A stretch of DNA of 64,000 nt from Pseudomonas marvdashtae (GCF_014268655.2 NZ_JABWQX020000001.1:3254001-3318000); one strand, 5' to 3'. Shown: positions 16,188 through 25,144, numbered from the stretch's first letter. Notes: generated by a model from the letters alone, not told the origin. Program-made: numbers and translations.

Positions 16188-18341
16188 TCACTCGGATTGC
16201 CGCACCTGATTGCCATCGGCGTCATAGACCAGGTATTCATCGCTGTTACCCGGCCCCCTCACGTAATAACGGGCTTCATTGCCGTTATCCGGAACCTTCA
16301 TGCTGGTGTAGGAGCCGAGTTCCTTGATTAACTTGTTGTCTTGACTGATCAAGACCAACCCTGAACCATCGCCAGCCCGGGTAGCAGCGGCGTAGCGGGT
16401 CTGGAATGCGTTGATCTGGCTGTAATCCAGCGGAATCTGCAACTTGCCAGTCCGGTCGATGGCACCGTAGAGGCTGTCACGCCCGACCACTGCCATGCCG
16501 TTGGAAAACGGTTCCACCTCGTCATACGGCAGTTTGATCGGCAACCGCGCACCCTGGCGATTGATGAAGACGAACGTCCCGTTCTTGTTGTCCTGCAGCA
16601 GCAGCGGTTGTTGCCCGACAAAACGACCTTTGACGTTGTAGCCTTCAAGATTGATCCGCTTGCCTTGAAGGTTGAAAACGTCCTGGCGATTGCCGTCGGG
16701 GGAGCTGGTGTAAAGGTAGCCGTCGCTGTGCTCGATGCTTGAAAACCGCGCGGGCAGGACTTCCTTGCCGTCCAGGGTGTAGGCGCCGTAGAGCCCCTCC
16801 GTCGCATAGGTACGAGTGCCGAGACGGGCGATGAACAGGTTGTCGGTCACCGTGGGGTTGACGAATTTCATCGGCAATATGAAACGGTGCCCCTTGGCAT
16901 CGTAGAGTCCATAAGGTCCGTTGGTTTCACGCTCCACCAGCAGCAGGCCATCACGCAACTCTTCGGTGATGTGTTCGAACGGCAGGTCGACAAGCTTGTT
17001 GCTCCCGGCGGGGAAATAGGCGAACTGGCTGCGTAACGCCTGTCCGTCCGACTCGGGGTCGCTGGATTTTTCCGCGATGAACAGGGTGTAGGCATCGGCC
17101 ATCAGACTGTCCTGCACCTGCACCCAACGGGGCTTGATCAGCCACTGTCCGGCCGGATCGACGAAACCGTAGCGCTCGGCCTCGCGATCCAGGGCGATGT
17201 AGCGCGCTTGTTCCGCCAGGACGTTGTCGACCGCGGCGAATTCGACGGTGTTGTCTTCCATCGGATCGAGCACATGAATGACGATACGCTGCGGGGTAGC
17301 CTCGAAGCGGTAGTCGACCTCGGTGTTTTTCAATGGCCCGGCCTGAGCGACCAGCGCTTGGGTGACGCGCTCCAGCTGTTGTTGTACTGCCTGGCCGGTC
17401 TTGAGCTGAGCAATATCATCCTTGGTTTGCAGCAGCGCGTCGTAATAAGTACGCAATGCCGCAATATCGCCTTCAGACGGGAAGGCACGGGAGTTGTTAC
17501 CGTTGCTGTAGAGCGCCTTGCCCTCCTCGGTCAGCCCTTGCAACACGAAGGTCGACATCTTCGGCGTACTCAGGCGCACGGAAGCGCTTGCGTCACCCAA
17601 TGCCGTGAGCTGGAAGGACTGGCCGTCGTCCAGGGTCACGCTTGGGTGATCCTTGTCCAGGACCACTTTGCGGAACGCCGGATAGCTGCGGTAAGAAACC
17701 GTCAGGCCCAGACTGGCCAGGGGTTTGTTGACCGAAAGCGCGAAGGCGTCATGGGACGAGATCATGTCGTCGGGCTCGACCTGCGGCGGCGCCTTCAGGT
17801 CGGCAAAGCTTTTTTCGCTGCCATCGCGAAAACGCAGGCGCTGCGGCAGGTACTGCTCGGCAGTCGGTTCATTCGGCATGGCCGCGCGCTTCCAGAGCGG
17901 ATCGAGGCTGTTGGTATCCAGTCTCACTTCGGAACCGTCGGCAAACAGCCGCTGGGCAAAACGCAGGCCTTGGATCGATGCCAGCTCAGCTTTCAGTTGC
18001 GCGCTGGTGAACGGGACGAACAGCGTCTCGTACTGCAACGATTGCTCCTCGGCTGGCTCGCTTGTCTCGATACTCAAGCTCAACTGCGCGTCACTGAACC
18101 GTTCCAGGGACCTGAGGGTTTCACCGGTGTCCTGGATCAAATAATTGAGGCGTTTCTTGACATCGGGCAGCGCCAATGTGCCGATGTCCTCGAGGCCGCC
18201 TTCGTTCAAGTCCTCGGCGACGAAACCTTCATCGGCCGGCGCCCCGCTGTGGTGAAACAGGGTGTAGGACGCAAAGCCCACCACCAACAGGGTGGCCGTC
18301 AAAATCGACAGCAATCTCAAACGAGGCTGGGTAACATTCAT
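16188..18341 (-). CDS. WG-repeat protein with N-terminal membrane anchor
   Basis: 717 residues. An N-terminal hydrophobic helix (about residues 10-28, LSILTATLLVVGFASYTLF) predicts an inner-membrane anchor or signal with a periplasmic body. The C-terminal half contains WG-type beta repeats: YGFVDPAGQWLIKPRW, YGLYDAKGHRFILPMKF, YGAYTLDGKEVLPARF and YGAIDRTGKLQIPLDY. The middle part (about 60-330) has no family I recognise. ATG 18341 is chosen because the upstream extension to 18485 is antisense to a dehydrogenase remnant and the hydrophobic helix follows directly. The Shine-Dalgarno is weak. The gene stands alone, back to back with the lectin gene. WG repeats usually mediate binding and the ligand here is unknown. 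Confidence 0.8.
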   Translation of the reverse strand: MNVTQPRLRLLSILTATLLVVGFASYTLFHHSGAPADEGFVAEDLNEGGLEDIGTLALPDVKKRLNYLIQDTGETLRSLERFSDAQLSLSIETSEPAEEQSLQYETLFVPFTSAQLKAELASIQGLRFAQRLFADGSEVRLDTNSLDPLWKRAAMPNEPTAEQYLPQRLRFRDGSEKSFADLKAPPQVEPDDMISSHDAFALSVNKPLASLGLTVSYRSYPAFRKVVLDKDHPSVTLDDGQSFQLTALGDASASVRLSTPKMSTFVLQGLTEEGKALYSNGNNSRAFPSEGDIAALRTYYDALLQTKDDIAQLKTGQAVQQQLERVTQALVAQAGPLKNTEVDYRFEATPQRIVIHVLDPMEDNTVEFAAVDNVLAEQARYIALDREAERYGFVDPAGQWLIKPRWVQVQDSLMADAYTLFIAEKSSDPESDGQALRSQFAYFPAGSNKLVDLPFEHITEELRDGLLLVERETNGPYGLYDAKGHRFILPMKFVNPTVTDNLFIARLGTRTYATEGLYGAYTLDGKEVLPARFSSIEHSDGYLYTSSPDGNRQDVFNLQGKRINLEGYNVKGRFVGQQPLLLQDNKNGTFVFINRQGARLPIKLPYDEVEPFSNGMAVVGRDSLYGAIDRTGKLQIPLDYSQINAFQTRYAAATRAGDGSGLVLISQDNKLIKELGSYTSMKVPDNGNEARYYVRGPGNSDEYLVYDADGNQVRQSE

Positions 18342-18445
18342 GGTGGCTTCGGTCGTCAAAGGGCTGGGAAGGCAGGCAGCTAACCACACGGCCTGGCGCG
18401 CTGCAAATAGCTTGGCTGGCCCGAGTTCTCTGTCACTTCGGCCTG

Positions 18446-18552
18446 CCAACACGCGGGAAGCGATGGCACGCTGTGCGGTGGTCAACTGGCTGGTGGTGTT
18501 GGCGGGTATGCGGCCGATGAGTCTGCTGAATTCGGGCGGCGGGAAAGTGTGA
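18446..18552 (+). pseudogene. 3' remnant of a 2-hydroxyacid dehydrogenase gene (kguD-like)
   Basis: From the AAC codon at 18448 to TGA 18550-18552 the forward strand reads NTREAMARCAVVNWLVVLAG and then MRPMSLLNSGGGKV. The last 34 residues of KguD at 24770 read ETREAMARCAVDNLLAALAG and then ERPVNLVNAGAWIG. By eye 20 of 34 residues agree, and both end at the matching stop. No N-terminal or cofactor-binding part exists upstream, where the WG-repeat gene begins on the other strand. This is the tail of a lost paralogue, left by a deletion or insertion at this site. Confidence 0.8.
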
Positions 18553-18686
18553 TTCCCTTACGCGGAAGGCATACCGTCTATCGCCACTGTCAACTCTAAC
18601 AGCTGACACGCGTCGACTATCGGGTCCTAACTGGTGGAGCAAATAACGAAGACCCCATCCCGTTTACCTAATGGATAACCGCAATC

Positions 18687-19205
18687 ATGAACGATGACGC
18701 CACTCCTCGTGAAGACGAAGTTCCCCTGGAGACAGTACAAGGTGCCCCCGGCCCCGTGGTCACAGTAGACGAACGTTATATTTACCGAATCTATTCATGT
18801 TTGAACCCAGCAGTGAAGCTTGTCGACATGAGTCATCAAAGCACACCTAATGGCATGCACAACGTCAAACTTTTCAGTTCCACTACCGACAAGGCATCCC
18901 AATGGCGATTTACCGAACGAACCAATGATGGCTACTACTTAATTCTCAATCAAAGGGACGAAAACCTAGCACTTGGAGAGGCCAGCGATGACAGCGTAAT
19001 CGCCTCCAAACTTACCCGTAGCCGAGGCCAATACTGGATTTTGAAAGAGGTCGGCAACGGATATTTTTTCTTCGAAAACAAATACGATGGCCTGGTAATG
19101 GATGTCGCTGGCGCTAACACAGCGGATAACACCAACATTTGCGTGTACCGCCATCACGCACAAGGATCATCGGCACACCAGCAATTCAAACTCGCAAGAG
19201 TATGA
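18687..19205 (+). CDS. Ricin-type beta-trefoil lectin domain protein
   Basis: 172 residues without a signal peptide. The sequence is a single beta-trefoil of the RICIN/CBM13 type, with three QxW-like sites spaced about 45 residues apart: SQWRF, QYWIL and HQQFKL, each after a short loop containing G or D (LVDMSH, LALGEASDD, LVMDVAG). Such domains bind carbohydrates. ATG 18687 is the first start and has only a weak ribosome site (GGATAAC). It is a lone gene ending in a hairpin at 19229-19252, next to a gene remnant, and is A/T-richer than its neighbours. This suggests an acquired gene. With no signal peptide or fused catalytic domain, the target and cell location are unknown. Confidence 0.85.
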   Translation: MNDDATPREDEVPLETVQGAPGPVVTVDERYIYRIYSCLNPAVKLVDMSHQSTPNGMHNVKLFSSTTDKASQWRFTERTNDGYYLILNQRDENLALGEASDDSVIASKLTRSRGQYWILKEVGNGYFFFENKYDGLVMDVAGANTADNTNICVYRHHAQGSSAHQQFKLARV

Positions 19206-19228
19206 GCACAAGCGTGGACCAAACCAAG

Positions 19229-19252
19229 GAAGGCAGGCATCTCCCTGCCTTC
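19229..19252 (+). terminator. Hairpin terminator of the lectin gene
   Basis: A perfect 9-bp stem GAAGGCAGG / CCTGCCTTC with a 6-nt loop lies 23 nt after the lectin stop. It is followed by a weak T-containing tail (AATCTCT). Confidence 0.65.
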
Positions 19253-19529
19253 AATCTCTAACTTCATAAGGGGTTTCGAGGTCTCTCATTTGCCACCGAA
19301 CGCCTTCGGTGTAGTTTCGGGAGCCTCCTGCAACGGTTTGATTGTTGACGATGGCCATTGGCAGGAGCTGGTCGACAGTCCGGCAATCCAGTTGTTGCTA
19401 AGGACCTCCGGGCATAGAACTGACCAAACCGCAGGGTTCTGTCGCTAGCGGGCGGTTTTACCGAGGAGGCAACCGTCGGTCGCTCCTCTGAACCAACGCT
19501 ATTGACGAAAGAATGGGTTCTGGTGTTTC
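19253..19529. other. Intergenic stretch upstream of the ptxS operator
   Basis: With the operator and leader this forms the 375-nt gap between the lectin and ptxS. No gene is credible. The reverse-strand open frame reads as low-complexity Arg/Pro-rich sequence. A GAGGAG...CTCCTC inverted segment occurs near 19462-19487. The ptxS promoter should lie at the right-hand end, near the operator. Confidence 0.4.
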
Positions 19530-19545
19530 CTGAAACCGGTTTCAG
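19530..19545. promoter_or_regulatory. PtxS operator upstream of ptxS
   Basis: The perfect palindrome CTGAAACCGGTTTCAG contains the 14-bp PtxS site TGAAACCGGTTTCA known from other pseudomonads. It lies 36 nt before the ptxS start, consistent with autorepression relieved by 2-ketogluconate. An identical copy is at 20661-20676. Confidence 0.93.
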
Positions 19546-19580
19546 AGCCGCTAATAAATCCAATAAGCAGGTTTCAATCC

Positions 19581-20606
19581 GTGAATTCTTTCTCCGCCGC
19601 CCAGCGCAGCCGCGTGACCATGTTAGATGTCGCCGAACGCGCCGGGGTCTCCAAGGCCAGCGTCTCGCGTTTCATCGGCGAGGACCGCGCGCTGCTTTCC
19701 GAAGCCATCGCCCGGCGCATAGAACAGGCGATAAGCGAGCTGGGTTATCGGCCGAACCAGATGGCCCGCGGCCTGAAACGCGGGCGCACACGCTTGATCG
19801 GCATGCTCGTGGCCGATATCCGCAACCCCTATTCAATTGCCGTGATGCATGGCGTAGAAACCGCCTGCCGTCGCCACGGCTACAGCCTCGTAGTGTGCAA
19901 CACCGACCGCGATGATGAGCAGGAGCGCCAGCATCTGGCGCTGTTGCGCGCCTACAACATCGAAGGGCTGATCGTGAACACGCTGGGCCATCACCGTGAT
20001 GAACTGTTCGAACTGCGCAGCGAAATGCCCATGGTGCTGGTGGATCGCAAGGTCGATCGGCTCGACAGCGACTTGGTGGGACTGGACAACCCGGCGGCCG
20101 TCGAAATGGCCCTCGACCACCTCGGACAGCGGGGCTACCGCGATCTGCTGCTGGTGACCGAGCCGTTCGACGGCACCAGCTCGCGCATCGAGCGAGTCGA
20201 GAGTTTCAAGGCCGGCATCGAGCGCCGCCCTGCCCTGGCCGGCGCCGTGGTGGAAACCTGCGATCAACTGGCCGGGCGCATCAAAGACTTCCTTGCCCAG
20301 CCAGGCCACGGCCCCAAGGCACTCTTTTGCGCCAACGGCATCGCCGCGCTGGCCGCCACCCAAGTATTGCGCCAATTGGGTTGCCATTTGTTCGACGATG
20401 TTGGGCTGATCGCCCTCGACGACCTCGATTGGTATCCCTTGGTAGGCAGCGGCATCACCGCCCTGGCACAGCCGACGGCGCAGATCGGCGCCAGCGCGTT
20501 CGAATGCCTGCTCAAGCGCTTGCGTGGCGACAACGGGCCGGTACGGACCCTGGATTTTGCGGCGCAGTTGATTGAGCGTGGATCGACGCGCGGGGTCCTT
20601 CGATGA
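19581..20606 (+). CDS. ptxS: LacI-family transcriptional repressor PtxS
   Basis: 341 residues, GTG start. The N-terminal helix-turn-helix (about 13-60) has the LacI pattern TMLDVAERAGVSKASVSRFI and hinge helix NQMARGLKRG. The periplasmic-binding-protein-like effector domain follows, with LIGMLVADIRNPY, LVVCNTDRD, MVLVDRKVD and GLIALDDLDWYPLVGSGIT. PtxS represses the kgu operon and itself by binding TGAAACCGGTTTCA and is released by 2-ketogluconate. Both sites are present here, before ptxS and before kguE. The gene order ptxS-kguEKTD is the standard Pseudomonas arrangement, which makes the assignment firm. Confidence 0.95.
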   Translation: MNSFSAAQRSRVTMLDVAERAGVSKASVSRFIGEDRALLSEAIARRIEQAISELGYRPNQMARGLKRGRTRLIGMLVADIRNPYSIAVMHGVETACRRHGYSLVVCNTDRDDEQERQHLALLRAYNIEGLIVNTLGHHRDELFELRSEMPMVLVDRKVDRLDSDLVGLDNPAAVEMALDHLGQRGYRDLLLVTEPFDGTSSRIERVESFKAGIERRPALAGAVVETCDQLAGRIKDFLAQPGHGPKALFCANGIAALAATQVLRQLGCHLFDDVGLIALDDLDWYPLVGSGITALAQPTAQIGASAFECLLKRLRGDNGPVRTLDFAAQLIERGSTRGVLR

Positions 20607-20660
20607 TTGCCTGGCCTGCAGGTGATGAAATCCAAGGCTAAGCCCTTTTTTTGAACAAAA

Positions 20661-20676
20661 CTGAAACCGGTTTCAG
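20661..20676. promoter_or_regulatory. PtxS operator upstream of kguE
   Basis: A second perfect copy of CTGAAACCGGTTTCAG, 14 nt before the kguE start. It is identical to the one at 19530-19545. Binding so close to the start codon should block transcription of kguEKTD, and the site probably overlaps the promoter's downstream part. Confidence 0.93.
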
Positions 20677-20689
20677 AGGTACAAGAACA

Positions 20690-21472
20690 ATGCATAACCC
20701 ACCCGTTTCCATCAGCCTCTCCAGCTACGGCGCCGACCTGGTGCGCCAGCACGGCCAAGGCAGCTTCATCGCGCTGCTGGCCGCCGCCGGTGCCTCGCGA
20801 ATCGAATGGCGCGAAGAACTGCTCACCACTGAACAACCCACCGAGCTGGCCGCCGACGCGCGCGCCCAAGGGCTGAAGAGTGTCTATTCGTCGCCCCTTG
20901 AGCTCTGGCTTCCCGGCCAGTCCAAACCCAATCCCGAATTGATCGTTGCCCTGCAACGCTGCGAGGCGTTCGGCTCGACGTGGCTTAAGGTTTCCCTCGG
21001 ACACTTCACCGACTCCCAAGACCTGTCGGCCCTCGCCGACAGGCTCGCGGCGAGTCCCGTGCAACTGCTGGTGGAAAATGACCAGACCTTGCAAGGTGGG
21101 CGGGTCGAACCCTTGCAACGTTTTTTCGCCGCCATCGAAGAGCGCGGATTGCCTGTCGCCATGACCTTCGACATTGGCAACTGGCAATGGCAGGACCAAT
21201 CGGCCTCGGTGGCGGCCCGACAACTCGGACGGCATGTGGCGTATGTGCACTGCAAGGCGGTGGCCCGGTGCGCCGACGGCAAGCTGATCGCCGTGCCCCC
21301 GGCCCTGGCAGACCTGCATCTGTGGGAGCAACTGTTCAAGCACATGCCCGTCGGCGTGATGCGTGCCGCCGAATACCCGCTGCAAGGCGATGACCTGCTG
21401 GCCTTGACCGCGGAACATGTCACCACTTTGTCGCGCCTCGGACAATCGCGCCGGGAGCCTGCCAATGCGTGA
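20690..21472 (+). CDS. kguE: KguE, sugar-phosphate isomerase/epimerase-like TIM-barrel protein
   Basis: 260 residues of the xylose-isomerase-like TIM-barrel (AP_endonuc_2) family. Visible strand and metal-site segments are [38 protein letters not shown] and YVHCKAV, including the E, D and H residues typical of the metal site. The start is ATG 20690 ([14 protein letters not shown]). An upstream in-frame ATG at 20651 would place the PtxS operator inside the gene. First gene of the kgu operon. Its exact step in 2-ketogluconate use has not been settled. It overlaps kguK by 8 nt. Confidence 0.9.
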   Translation: MHNPPVSISLSSYGADLVRQHGQGSFIALLAAAGASRIEWREELLTTEQPTELAADARAQGLKSVYSSPLELWLPGQSKPNPELIVALQRCEAFGSTWLKVSLGHFTDSQDLSALADRLAASPVQLLVENDQTLQGGRVEPLQRFFAAIEERGLPVAMTFDIGNWQWQDQSASVAARQLGRHVAYVHCKAVARCADGKLIAVPPALADLHLWEQLFKHMPVGVMRAAEYPLQGDDLLALTAEHVTTLSRLGQSRREPANA

Positions 21473-22418
21473 ATTCGATGTGTTGTCGTTCGGCGAAACC
21501 ATGGCGATGCTAGTGGCCGACCAGACCGGCGACTTGGCCGGCGTCAGTCAATTTCACAAGCGCATCGCCGGGGCCGACAGCAATGTGGCTATCGGTTTGT
21601 CGCGACTGGGCTTCAATGTCGCCTGGCTCAGTCGGGTCGGCGCCGACTCTCTCGGACGTTTCGTGGTGCAGACGCTGGAGAAAGAAGGCCTGGACTGTCG
21701 CCACGTGGCGGTGGATCCGGCGCATCCCACCGGTTTTCAGCTGAAGTCCCGCACCGACGATGGCAGCGACCCGCAAGTCGAGTATTTCCGTCGCGGTTCG
21801 GCGGCCAGTCATCTATCGATCGAATCCATCGCCGCGCCGTTGCTGGGCGCTCGTCACCTGCATGCCACCGGCATCGTACCGGCGCTGTCGGCCACGGCCG
21901 GTGAAATGTCCTTTGAATTGATGAGCCGAATGCGCGAGGCCGGTCGCAGCCTCTCGTTCGACCCCAACCTGCGCCCGAGCCTGTGGGCCAGCGAAGCCAT
22001 GATGATCCGCGAGATCAATCGTCACGCTGCCCTGGCTCATTGGGTCTTGCCGGGGCTTGGCGAAGGTCGCTTGCTGACCGGCCGTGAAGATCCGGCCGAC
22101 ATCGCCGCGTTCTACCTCGACCAGGGCGCCGAAGTCGTGGTGGTCAAGCTCGGCGCCGACGGGGCCTATTACCGCACCGCACTGGACCAGGGCTTTATTG
22201 GCGCCGTGCCGGTTCCCCGGGTCGTGGACACCGTGGGCGCCGGTGATGGCTTCGCCGTCGGCCTGATCAGCGCGCTGCTTGAAGGCCGCGACGTCACCGA
22301 AGCGGTACGACGCGCCAACTGGATTGGCAGCCGCGCGGTGCAGAGTCGCGGGGACATGGAAGGTCTACCGACGCGCCTGGAGTTATCGGCTGAATTCGAG
22401 GCCGCCTGCTGCCAATAG
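21465..22418 (+). CDS. kguK: 2-ketogluconate kinase, PfkB family
   Basis: 317 residues. Phosphorylates 2-ketogluconate to 2-keto-6-phosphogluconate with ATP. PfkB/ribokinase hallmarks are the N-terminal [10 protein letters not shown], the substrate loop [15 protein letters not shown] and the C-terminal anion hole and catalytic base [13 protein letters not shown] (the second Asp is the base). ATG 21465 ([11 protein letters not shown]) lies inside the end of kguE, so the two are translationally coupled. The gene is followed after 62 nt by the transporter kguT. Confidence 0.93.
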   Translation: MREFDVLSFGETMAMLVADQTGDLAGVSQFHKRIAGADSNVAIGLSRLGFNVAWLSRVGADSLGRFVVQTLEKEGLDCRHVAVDPAHPTGFQLKSRTDDGSDPQVEYFRRGSAASHLSIESIAAPLLGARHLHATGIVPALSATAGEMSFELMSRMREAGRSLSFDPNLRPSLWASEAMMIREINRHAALAHWVLPGLGEGRLLTGREDPADIAAFYLDQGAEVVVVKLGADGAYYRTALDQGFIGAVPVPRVVDTVGAGDGFAVGLISALLEGRDVTEAVRRANWIGSRAVQSRGDMEGLPTRLELSAEFEAACCQ

Positions 22419-22480
22419 AGGCTGGAGAAGTCTCTCAAACGCACCTGCTGAACAAAAACAACAAGCTCAGGAGTCATGAC

Positions 22481-23779
22481 ATGCAAACGCTCAATCTCGC
22501 CGCCCGCCGCTGGTGGTACATCATGCCCATCGTGTTCATCACCTACAGCCTGGCGTACCTCGACCGGGCGAACTACGGTTTCGCCGCCGCCTCGGGAATG
22601 GCCGAGGACCTGATGATTACGCCTGGGTTGTCGTCGCTGCTGGGCGCGCTGTTTTTCCTCGGTTACTTCTTCTTCCAGATACCCGGGGCGATCTACGCGC
22701 AAAAACACAGCGTGAAAAAACTGATATTCGTCAGCCTGATCCTCTGGGGCTCGCTGGCGACCCTGACGGGTGTGGTCTCCAACGCGTACTGGCTGATCGT
22801 GATCCGCTTCATGCTCGGCGTGGTCGAAGCCGCGGTGATGCCGGCGATGCTGGTCTACCTGTGCCACTGGTTCACCCGCGCCGAACGCTCGCGCGCCAAC
22901 ACCTTCCTGATCCTTGGCAACCCGGTGACCATGCTGTGGATGTCCGTGGTCTCGGGCTATCTGGTGGAGCAATTCGACTGGCGCTGGATGTTCATCATCG
23001 AAGGCTTGCCGGCGGTGCTCTGGGCCTTTGTCTGGTGGCGCCTGGCCGATGATCGCCCGGCCCAGGCCAAGTGGCTCACCGACCAGGAAAAACAAGACTT
23101 GGAAAGCGCGCTGGCCGCCGAGCAGGTCGGTATCAAGGCGGTGAAGAACTATGCCGAGGCCTTCCGCTCGCCCAAGGTGATCATCCTGGCCCTGCAGTTT
23201 TTCTGCTGGAGCATCGGCGTCTATGGTTTCGTGCTGTGGCTGCCATCGATCCTCAAGGCCGGCCTGAAGATGAACATGGTCGAAGCCGGGTGGCTGTCAT
23301 CGCTGCCTTATCTGGCGGCGGTGATCGCGATGCTGATCGTCTCCTGGGCGTCGGACAAAGTGCAGAAGCGCAAGCGCTTTGTCTGGCCGCCGTTGCTGGT
23401 CGCCTCCATCGCCTTCTACGCTTCCTACCTGCTGGGGGCGGAGCATTTCTGGTGGTCCTACACCTTGCTGGTGATCGCCGGCGCCTGCATGTATGCGCCT
23501 TACGGTCCGTTCTTCGCCATCGTCCCGGAGATCCTCCCGGCCAACGTCGCCGGCGGCGCCATGGCATTGATCAACAGCATGGGCGCGCTGGGTTCGTTCG
23601 GCGGTTCGTACCTGGTGGGCTACCTCAACGGCTCCACCGGCTCCACCGGCATGTCCTTCTTGTTGATGAGCGGCGCGTTGCTGCTGTCGGTGGTACTGAC
23701 CCTCGCCCTCAAGCCCGGCGCCAGCGACCGGGTCGTGTCCAAAACTGCGACGCCACAGCCGGCGCCCGCCCGTTCCTGA
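22481..23779 (+). CDS. kguT: 2-ketogluconate transporter, MFS (ACS family)
   Basis: 432 residues with twelve predicted membrane helices in two six-helix halves and a central loop (about 190-225). Imports 2-ketogluconate made in the periplasm by glucose and gluconate oxidation. The N terminus WWYIMPIVFITYSLAYLDRANYGFAAASGM and the MFS loop-2/3 region (GAIYAQKHSVKKL) match the anion:cation symporter branch that transports sugar acids. AGGAG lies 7 nt before ATG. Position between kguK and kguD supports the specific name. Confidence 0.93.
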   Translation: MQTLNLAARRWWYIMPIVFITYSLAYLDRANYGFAAASGMAEDLMITPGLSSLLGALFFLGYFFFQIPGAIYAQKHSVKKLIFVSLILWGSLATLTGVVSNAYWLIVIRFMLGVVEAAVMPAMLVYLCHWFTRAERSRANTFLILGNPVTMLWMSVVSGYLVEQFDWRWMFIIEGLPAVLWAFVWWRLADDRPAQAKWLTDQEKQDLESALAAEQVGIKAVKNYAEAFRSPKVIILALQFFCWSIGVYGFVLWLPSILKAGLKMNMVEAGWLSSLPYLAAVIAMLIVSWASDKVQKRKRFVWPPLLVASIAFYASYLLGAEHFWWSYTLLVIAGACMYAPYGPFFAIVPEILPANVAGGAMALINSMGALGSFGGSYLVGYLNGSTGSTGMSFLLMSGALLLSVVLTLALKPGASDRVVSKTATPQPAPARS

Positions 23780-23792
23780 ATCGAGAATCCTC

Positions 23793-24770
23793 ATGAAAAA
23801 ACACGTCGTGGTGTACAAAGCACTTTCAGCGCAATTGATGGAACGCCTGCAAGCGCAGGCCCAGGTCACCCTGATTGAGCGCCTCGATGAGCAGGGCCTG
23901 GCCCAACTGCGCGAAGCCCTGCCCAGCGCCCATGGCCTGCTGGGCGCAAGCCTCAGGCTCGATGCGTCGCTGCTGGACCTGGCGCCCCACCTGGAGGCGA
24001 TCGCCAGTGTTTCGGTTGGGGTCGATAACTACGATATCGATTACCTGACCGAACGGCGGATCGTGCTCACCAACACGCCGGATGTGCTGACCGAGACCAC
24101 CGCCGACACCGGATTCGCCTTGATCCTGGCGACCGCCCGCCGCGTGGTGGAGCTGGCCAACCTGGTCCGCGCCGGGCAATGGCAGCAGAGCATCGGCGCC
24201 AAGCATTTCGGCAGCGATGTCCACGGCAAGACTCTCGGCATCGTCGGCATGGGACGCATCGGCGAAGCCTTGGCCCAGCGCGGGCATTTCGGTTTCGGCA
24301 TGCCGGTGCTCTATCACAGCCACTCGCCCAAGCCGGCGGTGGAGCAGCGGTTCGGCGCACGTTATTGCAGCCTCGAAACACTGTTGCAGCAGGCGGACTT
24401 CATCTGCTTGACCTTGCCGCTCACGGCCGATACCCACGGGCTGATCGGCGCACAAGCCTTCGCGCAGATGCGTCCCGAGAGCATCTTCATCAATATCTCC
24501 CGGGGCAAAGTGGTAGATGAAGCGGCGTTGATTGAGGCCCTGCGCAACCAGAAGATCCGTGGCGCGGGGCTGGACGTGTTCGAGCGTGAACCCTTGAGTA
24601 CGGATTCGCCGTTATTGCAGATGGACAATGTGGTAGCGACCCCACACATGGGATCGGCCACCCACGAGACGCGGGAAGCGATGGCGCGCTGTGCCGTGGA
24701 CAACCTGTTGGCGGCATTGGCGGGTGAGCGGCCGGTGAATCTGGTGAATGCGGGGGCGTGGATAGGCTGA
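23793..24770 (+). CDS. kguD: 2-keto-6-phosphogluconate reductase, D-2-hydroxyacid dehydrogenase family
   Basis: 325 residues. Reduces 2-keto-6-phosphogluconate to 6-phosphogluconate, which enters the Entner-Doudoroff pathway. The nucleotide-binding loop GIVGMGRIGEALAQRG (about 150-165) and the catalytic Arg (NISRGKVVDE), Glu (DVFEREPL) and His (ATPHMGSATHE) are all present. It starts 13 nt after kguT and ends the operon. The hairpin at 24792-24817 follows. A damaged copy of its 3' end is found at 18446-18552. Confidence 0.93.
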   Translation: MKKHVVVYKALSAQLMERLQAQAQVTLIERLDEQGLAQLREALPSAHGLLGASLRLDASLLDLAPHLEAIASVSVGVDNYDIDYLTERRIVLTNTPDVLTETTADTGFALILATARRVVELANLVRAGQWQQSIGAKHFGSDVHGKTLGIVGMGRIGEALAQRGHFGFGMPVLYHSHSPKPAVEQRFGARYCSLETLLQQADFICLTLPLTADTHGLIGAQAFAQMRPESIFINISRGKVVDEAALIEALRNQKIRGAGLDVFEREPLSTDSPLLQMDNVVATPHMGSATHETREAMARCAVDNLLAALAGERPVNLVNAGAWIG

Positions 24771-24791
24771 CCTATAGCCGCCTTCGAATAT

Positions 24792-24817
24792 GCCATCGCG
24801 AGCAGGGTCGCGATGGC
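24792..24817. terminator. Hairpin after kguD
   Basis: A perfect 10-bp stem GCCATCGCGA / TCGCGATGGC with loop GCAGGG, 22 nt past the kguD stop. There is no T run, so it may be a repeat-type 3' hairpin rather than a classical intrinsic terminator. Confidence 0.5.
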
Positions 24818-25144
24818 AACTGTGTTCATTTAGAGATTCAAGCAACACAACCTTTCCGGGCACACCCGCCTTAAACACCGCTGCCAGATTATCCTTTTGA
24901 TCCTTGCTTAAAATAATATAAACATCCCAAACGGCGAGAACAGTAGAGAGAAACCACACTTTCAACAAAGCAGCTACATTCCTACACTCCCCTCCTACTC
25001 AACGGCAAGAACGAACCTACGTCAGCCTCGGAAGTCGCGCAATAGCCTTCACCTCACCCCAATGCTATTAATTAATCACTTGCGAACAAACGCAAGTTGG
25101 GCGCTCGCGTCGCGACGCCCATCAACTACATTGGAGTAACCGAC
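24818..25144. promoter_or_regulatory. A/T-rich promoter and leader region of the YcaO peptide locus
   Basis: With the hairpin this is the 374-nt gap after kguD. It is clearly A/T-richer than kguD. TATTAATTAAT near 25066-25076 is a plausible -10 region. Two small hairpins follow before the peptide gene: CTTGCG(aacaaa)CGCAAG at 25079-25096, and GGGCG...CGCCC at 25099-25120 with an inner TCGC/GCGA pair. They would form part of the mRNA leader just ahead of the ribosome site GGAG at 25133. A reverse-strand open frame here runs into antisense of kguD and is not called. Confidence 0.4.

Noticed and set aside
19264..19563. Reverse-strand 99-codon open frame upstream of ptxS
   Set aside because: It crosses the PtxS operator and promoter region and encodes Arg/Pro-rich sequence without a family.
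24612..24968. Reverse-strand open frame with a hydrophobic N terminus (KVWFLSTVLAVWDVYIIL) after kguD
   Set aside because: The start would be TTG with the only strong AGGAGG about 20 nt away, and the second half is antisense to kguD. A small membrane protein cannot be excluded, but support is too thin.
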